The notes beneath the pieces are model-generated. The model worked only from the letters and a program-made list of their open reading frames with translations. It did not search any database and had not been told where the DNA came from. A stretch of 55,490 nt of DNA from 66-474 sp035688305 (GTDB lineage: Bacteria > Pseudomonadota > Gammaproteobacteria > Xanthomonadales > Rhodanobacteraceae): the NCBI GenBank assembly GCA_035688305.1, contig DASSNC010000004.1:1-55490 (forward strand). Direction: 5' to 3'. How positions within the stretch are numbered: the stretch's first letter is position 1; the number at the start of each line of letters is the position of its first letter. Position numbers and translations under genes: made by a program. This document shows positions 8,640 to 17,775 of this stretch, piece after piece.

Positions 8640-9956
8640 TTAGGCGGCCTGGACATCGTCCAGCCCGGCCGCCGCGTGTATCGCCAGTGCAGCCATCAAC
8701 GCGAAGATCGCGAGCACCACGCCGATGCCGAGCCATTGCGCGATGACGCCGAAGATGCCGCCGACGAGCAGGATCAGGCCGACCACCGAATTGCTGAGCG
8801 CGGTGTAGGTCGCCCTGCTATCGCGATCGGCCATGTCGATCACGTGCACGGAACGCCCGAGCCGTACGCCCTGATGCGCGATCATGAGTACGAACAACAA
8901 GGCCGGCAGCAACGACGACCCTTTCAACAGGTCCGGCATCGCCAGCGCAACGAAGGCCGCGACCGCATTCGCCAACGCGGCGATCGTGGCCGCGATCATC
9001 AGCACGCGGCGGCTGGACTTGTCGGCCAGCCGGCCCCAGACGTAGGTGCTGGCCAGGCTCGCCCCTGCCGAGGCGAGCAGAAACGGACCGAGCGTGCCCA
9101 GGCCGCTGGCGGCGCTTTCACCACTGAGCGCGATGTAGAACGGCGGCGCCAGCGCCGTCGACAGCAGCAACACGCGCGTCACGATCAGCCGGCGCAAATG
9201 CGCGTCGCTGCGCAGCAGGCCGAGTTGCGCAATCACCGCGGCCAGGCCGTCGATGCCGCCTTCGGTGGCGCCGGGTTCTTCGCGAATGGATCCGAAAACG
9301 AGCGCGGCCAGCAGCCAGCAAATGCCGCCGAGCACGATCATGCCGGCGACGACCGGCACCGTGAGCGGAATCCAGCCCATCGAATACCCGATGGCCAGCA
9401 GCAGGGTCGCGATGGCGGCGATGGTGCCGGCGGTGCCGCTGACCGAACCGCGCCGGCCGATGTCCACGGTCTTGCCCAGCACGTCCTTGTGGCTGATCGA
9501 GCACAGGCTGCGGCCCAGCGCAAAGGCCGCGATCAGCGCCACGGCAACGACGCCGATGAGCGTGCCGGAGGTTGCCTGCGCGAACCATCCCGTCAGGCCG
9601 AAACTGATGATCGCCGCGCCCTGGACGACACAACCGACCACGTAGACGGTCTTGCGGATGGGCAGCAGCCGGATGCGGGCCGAGATCACCAGTTGCGGCA
9701 GCATCGCCAGCGATTCGCGCACCGGCACCAACAGGCCAAGCGCCCAGGTCGGCGCGCCGATGGCGTCGAGCAACCATGCGAGCACGAGCTTGGGATCGGC
9801 CAGCCCTTCGCCAAGCTTGGTCAGGCTCAGCGACACGATATGCACGCCGTAGTTGCGCGGCTGCTCGCGGCACGCGGATTCGGGCAAGTCGCGGCATACC
9901 TGCGCCGAGGGATCGTCGTCGACAAGCACCGCGTGCAGGCGGGCGAAGGCAGTCAT
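8640..9956 (-). CDS. MFS permease of unknown substrate
   Basis: About 438 residues with roughly twelve hydrophobic helices. Visible elements include the opening VSLSLTKLGEGLADPKLVLAWLL, a central YVWGRLADKSSRRVLMIA motif typical of MFS loop 8/9, and a helix ending QHHGVRLGR-like (here AHQGVRLGRSVHV). I prefer the ATG at 9956; an upstream ATG at 9986 would add an arginine/proline tract of ten residues. No clear ribosome-binding site precedes either. It is convergent with the MFS_3 remnant. The family level is secure; the substrate and pathway are not. Confidence 0.8.
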   Translation of the reverse strand: MTAFARLHAVLVDDDPSAQVCRDLPESACREQPRNYGVHIVSLSLTKLGEGLADPKLVLAWLLDAIGAPTWALGLLVPVRESLAMLPQLVISARIRLLPIRKTVYVVGCVVQGAAIISFGLTGWFAQATSGTLIGVVAVALIAAFALGRSLCSISHKDVLGKTVDIGRRGSVSGTAGTIAAIATLLLAIGYSMGWIPLTVPVVAGMIVLGGICWLLAALVFGSIREEPGATEGGIDGLAAVIAQLGLLRSDAHLRRLIVTRVLLLSTALAPPFYIALSGESAASGLGTLGPFLLASAGASLASTYVWGRLADKSSRRVLMIAATIAALANAVAAFVALAMPDLLKGSSLLPALLFVLMIAHQGVRLGRSVHVIDMADRDSRATYTALSNSVVGLILLVGGIFGVIAQWLGIGVVLAIFALMAALAIHAAAGLDDVQAA

Positions 9957-10232
9957 CGGCGGCGGCGGATGGCGGCGGCGACGCAACCACGCGTGTCGGG
10001 ATCAGGGTCCATCGTCATCGCATTCGGACATCCAGGCGGGCCTGCCGGAGGAGGCCGTCCATGTCGTCATGGTAACGCCCACTACCGCAAGCAGGGGCCA
10101 GGGATACCCGGCACCCGGGGACGGACCAAGGCCGTCCATGACACCCATTTCCATCGCCGGATCCATTCAAACCGGTTGGTAGCTTGTACCGTGAGGCAGC
10201 CTCGGAGTTTCCCGAAACGGAGCAAATCGACA

Positions 10233-10440
10233 CCTGATTATCCTCGACACTCAGCTGCGGTGGTCCCTCTCCCTCCGGGAGAGGGTGCCCCGGTAGGGGC
10301 GGGTGAGGGTCCGCACTTGCGCGTGGCCGCCAAGGGTTCGTCGTGCCGAGCCGCGCGACGCCGAACCCTCATCCGGCGCTTCGCGCCACCTTCTCCCGGA
10401 GGGAGAAGGAAAAGCCAGCTGAAGCTCAGGGATAATCAGG
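10233..10440. repeat. 208-bp element with long imperfect terminal inverted repeats
   Basis: The ends are exact inverted copies (CCTGATTATCC at 10233-10243, GGATAATCAGG at 10430-10440). Inverted similarity continues inward for about 60 bp through CAGCTG and a hairpin block (CTCTCCCTCCGGGAGAG on the left, TTCTCCCGGAGGGAGAA on the right). Each arm therefore contains its own hairpin plus a GGGTGAGGGT or ACCCTCATCC tail, the same design as the repeats at 14441 and 44644. It encodes nothing and resembles a paired REP (BIME) or a MITE. It lies between the MFS permease and the SLC13 transporter. Confidence 0.8.
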
Positions 10441-10700
10441 AATCGATATGACCACACCGCGCCGTCGACCCGTGCATCGGCGCCATATCGTTCGCCCCCC
10501 GAAACTCCGGGGCAGGCGAGCGCAGGCCGGCACGGCCGGAGTCGGAGGGTGCCTTCGACTTGGCTGCGCTACGCTCGGGGCGAACGGTAGTTTTCGCGAG
10601 CTTGCTGACCCATGGCGCCCATCAGGTTGAAGACTGCTAATGAATCCGGCGTACTTTCCAGGCGCCGTGACACGCGATTGATCTCCGCAAGGCCGATTTC

Positions 10701-12560
10701 GTGACCCTGACCCAGTTGACGCTCTTCTCCATCCTTGCGGTCACCATGGGGCTGTTCCTGTGGGGCCGGTTTCGCCATGACGTGGTGGCGCTGGCCGCGC
10801 TTTTGGCGTGCGTGATCGCCGGGCTGGTTCCCGCCGGGAATGCCTTTTCAGGGTTTGGCCACCCGGCAGTGATCACGGTGGCCTGTGTGCTCGTCCTCAG
10901 CCAGGGGCTGCAAAATACCGGCGCCGTGGATTGGCTGGCGCGCAGCGTGTTGCCGCGCAATGCGGGGCGGCTGACCAGCATGGCTGCGCTGCTGGGACTG
11001 GGCACGGCCCTGTCGGGATTCATGAACAACGTCGGCGCGATGGCGCTGTTGATGCCGCTCGCGATCCAGCTCGCGAGCCGGTTGAGGCTGACATCCGGGC
11101 AAGTGCTGATGCCGCTGGCCTTCGGCACGATGCTTGGCGGCATGACCACGGTGATCGGCACGCCGCCCAACCTGATCGTCTCGGGTTTCCGGGCCGAGGC
11201 CGGCCTCGGGCAATTCGCAATGTTCGACTTCGCTCCCGTGGGCGTGGCCATCGCGGTGGCGGGGGTGATTTTCCTCGCCATCGTCGGCTGGCGGCTGGTA
11301 CCCGCCCGCAAAGCCGCAGCGGGCGAAGAATTCGACACGGGATCGTACTTCACGGAATTGCGCGTACCGGGGAAAAGCAAGGCCGTCGGAATGACCTTGC
11401 ATGCATTCGAGCGCGGGATTGCAGACAGCGACGCGCAGGTCATCGGGCTGGTCCGCAACGAAGTGCGCATCACCGCTCCCCATCCCGGGCGGCGCATCCG
11501 CGCGGAAGACATTCTGGTATTGCAGGCCGATGTCGACGCGCTGACCAAGGCGCTCTCGGTTTTCGGCATCAAGCTGGAAGAGCAGGTGGTGGTCGCGCCA
11601 GATGTCGACGCCCCGGCAAATCCCGCTGCACAGGCAGAAAAGCCCGGCGCCGGGGAAGCGGCGGCCAGCGATGATGACGATGACCCCAAGCGGGAGCGCA
11701 ACGAAGACATCGTGCTGCGCGAACTCGCCGTCCTGCCCGGCTCGACCATCGTCGCGCAGTCGGCCAAGGATCTGAAGCTGCGCACGCGTTACGGGATCAA
11801 CTTGCTGGCCGTCTCGCGCGGAGGGCGTGCCCCGACCGCAAGGCTGAGAACACTCAAGCTGAAATCCGGCGATCTGCTGCTGGTGCAGGGCGCGCCGGAC
11901 GCCGTCAGCGCATTCATGAACGACACCGGTTGCGTGCCCCTGGGCGAGCGCAAATTGCGCATCCCCGACAAACGCAAGGCGATCACCGCAGGCGCGATCA
12001 TGCTGGGCACGATCGGGATCGTCGCCCTTGGACTGCTGCCGGTGGCCCCCGCCTTTGCACTGGGGGTGCTTGCTTCGATGGTGCTGCGGACGGTTCCGCT
12101 GCGACAGATCTATACCTCCATCGACTGGTCGGTGGTCGTGCTGCTGGCGGCGTTGCTGCCCGTCGCGGACGCAATGCAGAGCACCGGCGCCGCCGATCAG
12201 TTGGCACGCTTCCTGGTCGATACCATCGCGCGCGGAAATCCCGTCGTGGCGCTGGCGGTAGTGCTGATCACGACCATGTTCCTGTCGGACGTGATGAACA
12301 ACGTCGCCACCGCTGCCGTCTTGTGTCCCATCGCGCTCGGCATCTCCGCGACGTTGGGCGTCAGCCCCGACAGTTTCCTGATGGCAGTCGCGATCGGCGC
12401 CTCCTGCGCCTTCCTGACCCCGATCGGACATCAGAACAACACCTTGATTCTGGGACCCGGCGGATTCCGCTTCGGCGATTACTGGAAACTGGGCCTGCCG
12501 CTGGAAGTGCTGGTGGTCGCCATCAGCATGCCGTTGCTGCTGATCGTCTGGCCGTTGTAA
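10701..12560 (+). CDS. SLC13-type ion transporter with two RCK_C domains
   Basis: A 619-residue divalent-anion:sodium symporter-like permease. Two membrane halves (about 1-200 and 430-619) each hold a conserved family segment: GFMNNVGAMALLMPLA with GGMTTVIGTPPNLI in the first, and FLSDVMNNVATAAVLCPIA with AFLTPIGHQNN in the second. Between them are two cytosolic TrkA-C/RCK_C domains (about 213-285 and 338-408) separated by an Ala/Asp-rich linker, suggesting ligand-gated transport. The start is a GTG at 10701. Substrate candidates are sulfate, dicarboxylates or other anions; nothing in the neighbours decides. Confidence 0.87.
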   Translation: MTLTQLTLFSILAVTMGLFLWGRFRHDVVALAALLACVIAGLVPAGNAFSGFGHPAVITVACVLVLSQGLQNTGAVDWLARSVLPRNAGRLTSMAALLGLGTALSGFMNNVGAMALLMPLAIQLASRLRLTSGQVLMPLAFGTMLGGMTTVIGTPPNLIVSGFRAEAGLGQFAMFDFAPVGVAIAVAGVIFLAIVGWRLVPARKAAAGEEFDTGSYFTELRVPGKSKAVGMTLHAFERGIADSDAQVIGLVRNEVRITAPHPGRRIRAEDILVLQADVDALTKALSVFGIKLEEQVVVAPDVDAPANPAAQAEKPGAGEAAASDDDDDPKRERNEDIVLRELAVLPGSTIVAQSAKDLKLRTRYGINLLAVSRGGRAPTARLRTLKLKSGDLLLVQGAPDAVSAFMNDTGCVPLGERKLRIPDKRKAITAGAIMLGTIGIVALGLLPVAPAFALGVLASMVLRTVPLRQIYTSIDWSVVVLLAALLPVADAMQSTGAADQLARFLVDTIARGNPVVALAVVLITTMFLSDVMNNVATAAVLCPIALGISATLGVSPDSFLMAVAIGASCAFLTPIGHQNNTLILGPGGFRFGDYWKLGLPLEVLVVAISMPLLLIVWPL

Positions 12561-12725
12561 TCCCGATGCACGACACCAACGCAGCCGACGCAGTCAGCTG
12601 CGAATACCCGGAACGAGCGCTTCAGGCAATACGAACTGGCCGGCGCGATCCTGGCACGTCGCGTCGCGACAGACAGCGAGTGGCCTGAACCTGCGTCCAG
12701 AGTTGCGCGGCGATGCGGTGGCGAC

Positions 12726-12731
12726 TATGTT
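12726..12731 (+). promoter_or_regulatory. Candidate -10 element giving a leaderless copL mRNA
   Basis: The hexamer TATGTT ends six bases before the ATG of copL, which would place transcription start on the A of the start codon. No ribosome-binding site is visible. No convincing -35 hexamer is seen, so this is an inference from spacing, supported by the same spacing at uvrB, nnr and queG. Confidence 0.4.
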
Positions 12732-12737
12732 TCGGGC

Positions 12738-13151
12738 ATGCGCCATCCATTGCATCCGCGTTCCCGCAGCTTCCGCGCCGTGCTCGGCATGGCACTGCTG
12801 GCATGGACGATGCTCGCGTCGGGCGCACTCGCCGGGCCGCTGCACAAGGTGGATGCGACGGGCATGACCGCAGTGGTGCAGGCGGCACAACCGGCGGCGG
12901 TGCACTGCGACGCCATGACGACGACGCACCGCTCGCACACGTCGCATCCGGTGCCCATGCATCCGGCCGGAAACGGTCACGGCTGCTGCCATAACGGCGT
13001 TTGTCATTGTGCGTCGTCGTGCAGCGGTATCGCCGGCGTACCTGCCATGTTCATGACTTGGCAGCCCGTACACGACCGGGCGCCTGCCCTACCCCACGCC
13101 GAACCGGTGCGGGTGCATACCGCACCGCCATTGCGACCACCGATCGCTTGA
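12738..13151 (+). CDS. copL: CopL-like copper-responsive metal-binding protein
   Basis: A 137-residue exported small protein with an N-terminal signal peptide (hydrophobic about 14-32, ending ALAG), then a His/Met-rich segment and a cysteine cluster GHGCCHNGVCHCASSC (C83, C84, C89, C91, C95) fit for Cu(I)/Cu(II). Position directly ahead of copA and copB is the xanthomonad copLAB order, in which CopL is needed for copper-induced expression of copAB. Sequence similarity in this family is low outside the cysteine cluster, so the call relies on composition, size and context. A 119-bp gap separates it from copA. Confidence 0.8.
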   Translation: MRHPLHPRSRSFRAVLGMALLAWTMLASGALAGPLHKVDATGMTAVVQAAQPAAVHCDAMTTTHRSHTSHPVPMHPAGNGHGCCHNGVCHCASSCSGIAGVPAMFMTWQPVHDRAPALPHAEPVRVHTAPPLRPPIA

Positions 13152-13270
13152 TTCCTGCCGCGGTGCGTTGGCGCGCCGCAACCTGACCCCGCGCATGCCG
13201 TCCTCCTTGCGTGACGGCAGCGGGTGATCCTTCGCAACCGGCGTGCCGTGCACGCCTGCGGGAATCCAGA

Positions 13271-15103
13271 ATGAAACCCTACGATTCCGGCACCGGGCCG
13301 TCGATGCCGATGCCTTCTCGCCGTCGCTTCGTGCAAGGCCTGGCGCTGGGCGGCGCTGCCGCCATGCTCGGCGCGTGGAACAAGCCCTCGTGGGCCTTGA
13401 CCAGCCCGGGCCAGCCGACTGTCTTGTCGGGCACGGAGTTCGCGCTGGACATCGCCGAGACGCCGGTGAACTTCACCGGCGCGGCGCGCCTCGGAATCGC
13501 GGTCAACGGCATGGTGCCCGGGCCGCTGCTGCGCTGGCGCGAAGGCACGACCGTGACCCTGCGCGTGACCAATCGTCTGCGCACGTCGAGTTCGATCCAC
13601 TGGCACGGCCTCTTGTTGCCGTTCGACATGGACGGTGTGCCGGGCATAAGTTTCCCAAGCATCGCGCCGGGCGAGACGTTCGTGTATCGCTTCCCGGTGC
13701 GGCAAAACGGCACCTACTGGTACCACAGCCATTCCGGCTTCGAGGAACAGACCGGGTTGTACGGTCCGCTGGTGATCGATCCCGCCGGCCCGGATCCAAT
13801 CCGGGCGGAACGCGACTACGTGGTCATGCTCAACGACTGGACCGACGAGAACCCGGAAAGCGTGTTCGCGCATCTGAAGAAGATGGGCGAGTACTACAAC
13901 CGTGGCGAACCGACCGTTCCGGACTTTTTTGCCGACGTGTCGAAGATGGGCCTGCACCGCGCGCTGGCATCGCGCAAGATGTGGAACGAGATGCGCATGA
14001 GTCCGCGCGACTTGATCGATGTCACCGGCGCCACCTACACCTACCTGATGAACGGCACGCCGCCAGCCGGCAACTGGACCGGCTTGTTCCAGCCCGGCGA
14101 GCGCGTGCGGCTGCGTTTCATCAATGGCTCTTCGAACAGCTATTTCGACGTGCGCATCCCCGGATTGAAACTGACCGTGGTCGCCGCCGATGGCCAAAAC
14201 GTCGAACCGGTGGACGTGGACGAATTCCGGATCGGCACCGCCGAAGTCTACGACGTGATCGTGCAACCGCAGGAGGACCGAGCCTACACGATCTTCGCGC
14301 AGTCGATGAGCCGCGACGGCTACGCACGCGGCACGCTGGCGCCGCGCGCGGGGATGCAGGCCGAGGTGCCGCATCTCGATCCGCTGCCGGTGATTGCCAT
14401 GATCGACATGATGGGCGCGATGGCGCAGGGCCACGAACCATCCCTTCCCCCGCACGCGGGGGAAGGTGGCCGAAGGCCGGATGGGGGTGAACACAACGCC
14501 ATGCACGACATGACGCCCAACGGCGCCATCCGCACCGGGCAGCCTGCAAGCACAGATGACATGGATATGCATGGCATGCCGGCGGTCCACCACGCCCGCA
14601 CCGAATACGGCCCGAACGTCGACATGCGCGTGGACATGCCGCGCACCAATCTCGACGATCCGGGGATCGGGCTGCGCGACAACGGCCGGCGCGTGCTGAC
14701 CTATGCCGACCTGCACACCGTCGGCGGCTCGCTGTACCCGGACACACCCGTCGGACGCGAGATCGAGCTGCACCTGACCGGCAACATGCACCGTTTCATC
14801 TGGGGTTTCGATGGGCTGAAGTTCTCGCAGGCCAAGCCAGTGCATTTTCGCTACGGCGAGCACCTGCGGCTGGTGCTGGTCAACGACACCATGATGACCC
14901 ATCCGATCCATTTGCACGGCATGTGGAGCGAGCTGGAATCGCCGGACGAAAAGTTCCAGGTGCGCAAGCACACCATCAGCGTGCAACCGGCGCAACGCGT
15001 GACTTATCGCGTGAAAGCCGATGCGCTCGGGCGCTGGGCGTATCACTGCCATCTGCTCTACCACATGGAAGCGGGCATGTTCCGCGAGGTGGTGGTGTCA
15101 TGA
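13271..15103 (+). CDS. copA: Copper resistance multicopper oxidase CopA
   Basis: A 610-residue periplasmic multicopper oxidase, exported folded by Tat: SRRRFVQGLALGG at 16-28. Copper ligands are all visible: HWHG (110-113), YHSH (151-154), HPIHLHGMW near 555, and YHCHLLYHMEAGM (591-603) with the type 1 Cys593 and axial Met603. Three cupredoxin domains are present; the linker before the third holds Met/His-rich stretches (DDMDMHGM). CopA oxidises or sequesters periplasmic copper. I start at the ATG at 13271; an earlier ATG at 13211 would add 20 residues ahead of the Tat signal. Its end overlaps copB by four bases. Residues about 391-406 are encoded by an inserted palindromic repeat. Confidence 0.95.
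   Translation: MKPYDSGTGPSMPMPSRRRFVQGLALGGAAAMLGAWNKPSWALTSPGQPTVLSGTEFALDIAETPVNFTGAARLGIAVNGMVPGPLLRWREGTTVTLRVTNRLRTSSSIHWHGLLLPFDMDGVPGISFPSIAPGETFVYRFPVRQNGTYWYHSHSGFEEQTGLYGPLVIDPAGPDPIRAERDYVVMLNDWTDENPESVFAHLKKMGEYYNRGEPTVPDFFADVSKMGLHRALASRKMWNEMRMSPRDLIDVTGATYTYLMNGTPPAGNWTGLFQPGERVRLRFINGSSNSYFDVRIPGLKLTVVAADGQNVEPVDVDEFRIGTAEVYDVIVQPQEDRAYTIFAQSMSRDGYARGTLAPRAGMQAEVPHLDPLPVIAMIDMMGAMAQGHEPSLPPHAGEGGRRPDGGEHNAMHDMTPNGAIRTGQPASTDDMDMHGMPAVHHARTEYGPNVDMRVDMPRTNLDDPGIGLRDNGRRVLTYADLHTVGGSLYPDTPVGREIELHLTGNMHRFIWGFDGLKFSQAKPVHFRYGEHLRLVLVNDTMMTHPIHLHGMWSELESPDEKFQVRKHTISVQPAQRVTYRVKADALGRWAYHCHLLYHMEAGMFREVVVS
14441..14488. repeat. Palindromic repeat inserted in frame inside copA
   Basis: A perfect hairpin (CCTTCCCCCG, four-base loop, CGGGGGAAGG at 14443-14466) is followed by a second small hairpin (GGCCGAAGGCC) and the tail GGATGGGGGT. 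The same two-hairpin-plus-tail design lies between genes at 44644-44689 in reverse orientation, differing mainly in the loops. Here it adds about 16 codons, reading SLPPHAGEGGRRPDGG, to the flexible linker before the last cupredoxin domain without shifting the frame. Confidence 0.85.
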
Positions 15104-16161
15104 GCATGCAACCTTGCAGGACCGCTTTGTGGGTCGCCGTCGCGGCTGCGGCGATGGTGACGCTGCCGTCGCTGGCGCAGGGTACGGGTATGCCACCGGC
15201 ACACCACCACCAAAGCGAAACGCAACCGTCCGCGCATGATTCGAAGCAGGCTGCCGGCGGGCATGATGCAGCGATGCCAGCGGATTCAAGTGCCGGACAC
15301 GGCATGCATCACCCCGCGCCTGAAACTACCGGCCAATTGCAACGGCTCGATATCGGTGCGCAAATCGGCGAGCGTCCGGTCGTACGTGGCCTCGGACTAC
15401 AACCCATGACCGGCGATGCGATGCACGGCATGCCGCCCATGCAGGGCGGCCGCGCGCCACCGGATGCGCGCAGCCCGGACTATTCGGATGGCGTCGGTTA
15501 CGGATCGATGACCGGCATGGACATGCTGGACGACAAAGCGCTCGGCATGCTCCTGATCGACCGCCTGGAGTACTTCGACGGCCGCGATTCACGTGGTGCA
15601 TCGCTGGATGCGCAGGCGTGGTATGGCAACGACGAAAACAAGTTATGGTTGAAGGCCGAGGGTGAAACCGGCGAGGGGCGCTTGCAGGACTTGCGCACCG
15701 AAGTGCTGTGGGATCGCCCGGTGGCGACGTACTGGGATACCCAACTCGGCGTGCGGCATGACTTCGGCGTCGGCCCGGATCGCACCTGGGCCGCACTCGG
15801 CGTGCAGGGACTGGCGCCGTACTGGTTCCATGTCGAAGTCACGGCGTACGTGGGTCAGTCCGGCCGCACCGCCTTGCGCCTCGCGACCGAGTACGAGCTG
15901 TTGCTGACCCAGCGCTGGATCCTGCAGCCACGCTTCGAGGCCAACCTGTACGGCCGCGACGATCCGCAACGCGACATCGGTGCCGGACTGTCCGACGCCG
16001 TACTCGGGGTGCGCCTGCGTTACGAGGTCACGCGTCAATTTGCCCCGTATGTCGGCATCGACTTCACGCGGCGGTTCGCCAAGACCGCGGATTTCGTCCG
16101 TGCCGCGGGCAAGCCGGTGTTCGAGCCGCAGCTCGTCGCCGGCGTGCACATCTGGTTCTAG
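15100..16161 (+). CDS. copB: Copper resistance outer-membrane protein CopB
   Basis: A 353-residue outer-membrane protein. Signal peptide about 1-26 (ending SLAQG), then a long His/Met-rich disordered segment (about 28-125, with HHH, GHGMHH, MHGMPPMQGG) for copper binding, then a beta-barrel domain from LLIDRLEYFDGRD onward, ending in an aromatic C-terminus (HIWF) typical of Bam substrates. CopB works with CopA in periplasmic copper resistance. The ATG overlaps the copA stop (ATGA), so the two are translationally coupled. Confidence 0.93.
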   Translation: MSMQPCRTALWVAVAAAAMVTLPSLAQGTGMPPAHHHQSETQPSAHDSKQAAGGHDAAMPADSSAGHGMHHPAPETTGQLQRLDIGAQIGERPVVRGLGLQPMTGDAMHGMPPMQGGRAPPDARSPDYSDGVGYGSMTGMDMLDDKALGMLLIDRLEYFDGRDSRGASLDAQAWYGNDENKLWLKAEGETGEGRLQDLRTEVLWDRPVATYWDTQLGVRHDFGVGPDRTWAALGVQGLAPYWFHVEVTAYVGQSGRTALRLATEYELLLTQRWILQPRFEANLYGRDDPQRDIGAGLSDAVLGVRLRYEVTRQFAPYVGIDFTRRFAKTADFVRAAGKPVFEPQLVAGVHIWF

Positions 16162-16224
16162 TGGCTTCGAAATATGCGGCTACGGACGGCCACGTTTGGG
16201 TCGACAGCGAGGACGAAATCAAAA

Positions 16225-16251
16225 TCCCGGTCCGGAGAAAAGGGACCGGGA
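16225..16251 (+). terminator. Hairpin downstream of copB
   Basis: Nine-base-pair stem TCCCGGTCC/GGACCGGGA with a nine-base loop, 63 bp after the copB stop. No T-tract follows, so it is not a standard intrinsic terminator. The adjoining AGTGGGTCAGGTTCATTT resembles sequence common in REP-type repeats, so it may be a repeat instead. The rest of the gap to 16424 holds no gene. Confidence 0.35.
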
Positions 16252-16423
16252 AAGTGGGTCAGGTTCATTTATTCGGCTCGCGCAAGGGGCGGAACCAACG
16301 CGCGAGGTCACGAGCCGGATGTTGAAGCCTGTGCAGCCGGTAAAGACCAGGCTGCCGCTTAGTTGATGAGGGCGAACACGGTTGCGTCGCATAGCGCGCA
16401 CGGACACCATCCCCTCGGCATGC

Positions 16424-17428
16424 TCACGTGCCGCGGATTTCCCGTTTGCCGAGTCGCGCGCGATCGTGCGGCGCGTTGAAGTCGAGGACCGGGCCGATCG
16501 ACACGATGCCGTACTTGTTGATCGTCGGGTGGCTGCGAAAATAATGATGGCGGATGTGGTCCATGTGGACGGTTTCGGCCACGCCGGGCATCTGGTAGAT
16601 GTCGTGCAGCAAGCCGTTGAGATTCGGATAATCGACGATGCGCTTGCGGTCGCACTTGAAGTGCGTGACGTACACCGCATCGAAGCGCACCAGCGTCGTC
16701 CATAGCCGCAGGTCGGCTTCGGTCAACGTGTTGCCGAGCAGGTAACGGCTTTCGCCAAGACGCCGCTCCAGATCCTCGAGCGTCGCGAACAACGCCGTCG
16801 CCGCCTCGTCGTAGGCGGCCTGGCTGGTGCAGAATCCGGCCTTGTAAACACCGTTGTTGACGTTCTCGTAGATCGTCTCGTTGATCTTGTCGATCCCTGC
16901 GCGCAGATCCTCCGGGCAGTAATCGCCGGGACGCGCGCCGACGCCGTCGAACGCGCTGTTCAACATGCGGATGATTTCGGCCGATTCGTTGTTGACGATG
17001 GTCTCGCGCTGCTTGTCCCACAGCGTCGGCACCGTCACGCGCCCGCTGTAGTGCGGGTCGGCCTTGAGGTACAACTGGTAGAGCTTGTCGAATCCGTACA
17101 GCGGATCACCGGTGGCGCCGGCGAAATCCTTGCGCAGTTCCCAACCGTTCTCGAGCATCAACGGGTGCACCACGGAGACGCCGATGTGTTGCTCCAGGCC
17201 TTTCCATGCGCGCATCAGCAGCGTCCGGTGCGCCCACGGGCAGGCGTAGGACACATACAGGTGATAGCGGCCGCTTTCCGCCTTGAAGCCGTCCTTGCCG
17301 GTCGGCCCGGCGTTGCCGTCGGCCGTGATCCAGTTGCGGAATTGGCTCTTCGAACGCTCGAAGCGCCCACCGGTTTCCTCGGTGTCGTACCACTTGTCCT
17401 GCCACTGCCCATCCACCAGAAGTCCCAT
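16424..17428 (-). CDS. Glutathionyl-hydroquinone reductase (Xi-class GST, YqjG/Ecm4 type)
   Basis: A 334-residue protein. Xi-class hallmarks are clear: N-terminal GRFERSKSQFRNWI, catalytic C63 in YACPWAHRTL (CPWA rather than CPYC), and a C-terminal all-helical GST domain with LLGNTLTEADLRLWTTLVRFD. These enzymes reduce glutathionyl-(hydro)quinones back to hydroquinones using glutathione, in the cytoplasm. I begin at the ATG at 17428 (MGLLVDGQW), preceded by GAGAA; the longer frame adds 45 residues unlike the family. It is convergent with copB and divergent from sulP, next to other redox genes. Confidence 0.93.
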   Translation of the reverse strand: MGLLVDGQWQDKWYDTEETGGRFERSKSQFRNWITADGNAGPTGKDGFKAESGRYHLYVSYACPWAHRTLLMRAWKGLEQHIGVSVVHPLMLENGWELRKDFAGATGDPLYGFDKLYQLYLKADPHYSGRVTVPTLWDKQRETIVNNESAEIIRMLNSAFDGVGARPGDYCPEDLRAGIDKINETIYENVNNGVYKAGFCTSQAAYDEAATALFATLEDLERRLGESRYLLGNTLTEADLRLWTTLVRFDAVYVTHFKCDRKRIVDYPNLNGLLHDIYQMPGVAETVHMDHIRHHYFRSHPTINKYGIVSIGPVLDFNAPHDRARLGKREIRGT

Positions 17429-17775
17429 GATTTTCTCGTCGTCTGGAATAACCAGCTCAGGGTATCGGGTGGCGCGTGAAGGCCCAGGGAATGAGCGCGA
17501 CGCACCGTCTCCGACCCTGTCGTCCTGGACGCGCATTGCCCGAACGACAGCCGTCCATCGCACGCCCGGATTGGCTGCTTGCGGTGCGGTCGCGGGCAGG
17601 GCTAGTGTATTGCCTGGCTGTTTTTTGAATCAGGGTGATGGCCTGACCAGCGGGCACATCGGGCGCAGCGAACAACGTCGTGGGAGCGCTGCGCCCGCAA
17701 GCGTGGGCCACCATCGCGGCGCTGCCTTGCTGCATTGGCAAGCCAGGTTCGGCAAAGGGACCGACAGGGACACTC

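Noticed and set aside
13004..15064. 686-codon minus-strand frame opposite copA
   Set aside because: Shadow frame; it even reads through the palindromic repeat, and has no recognisable motif.
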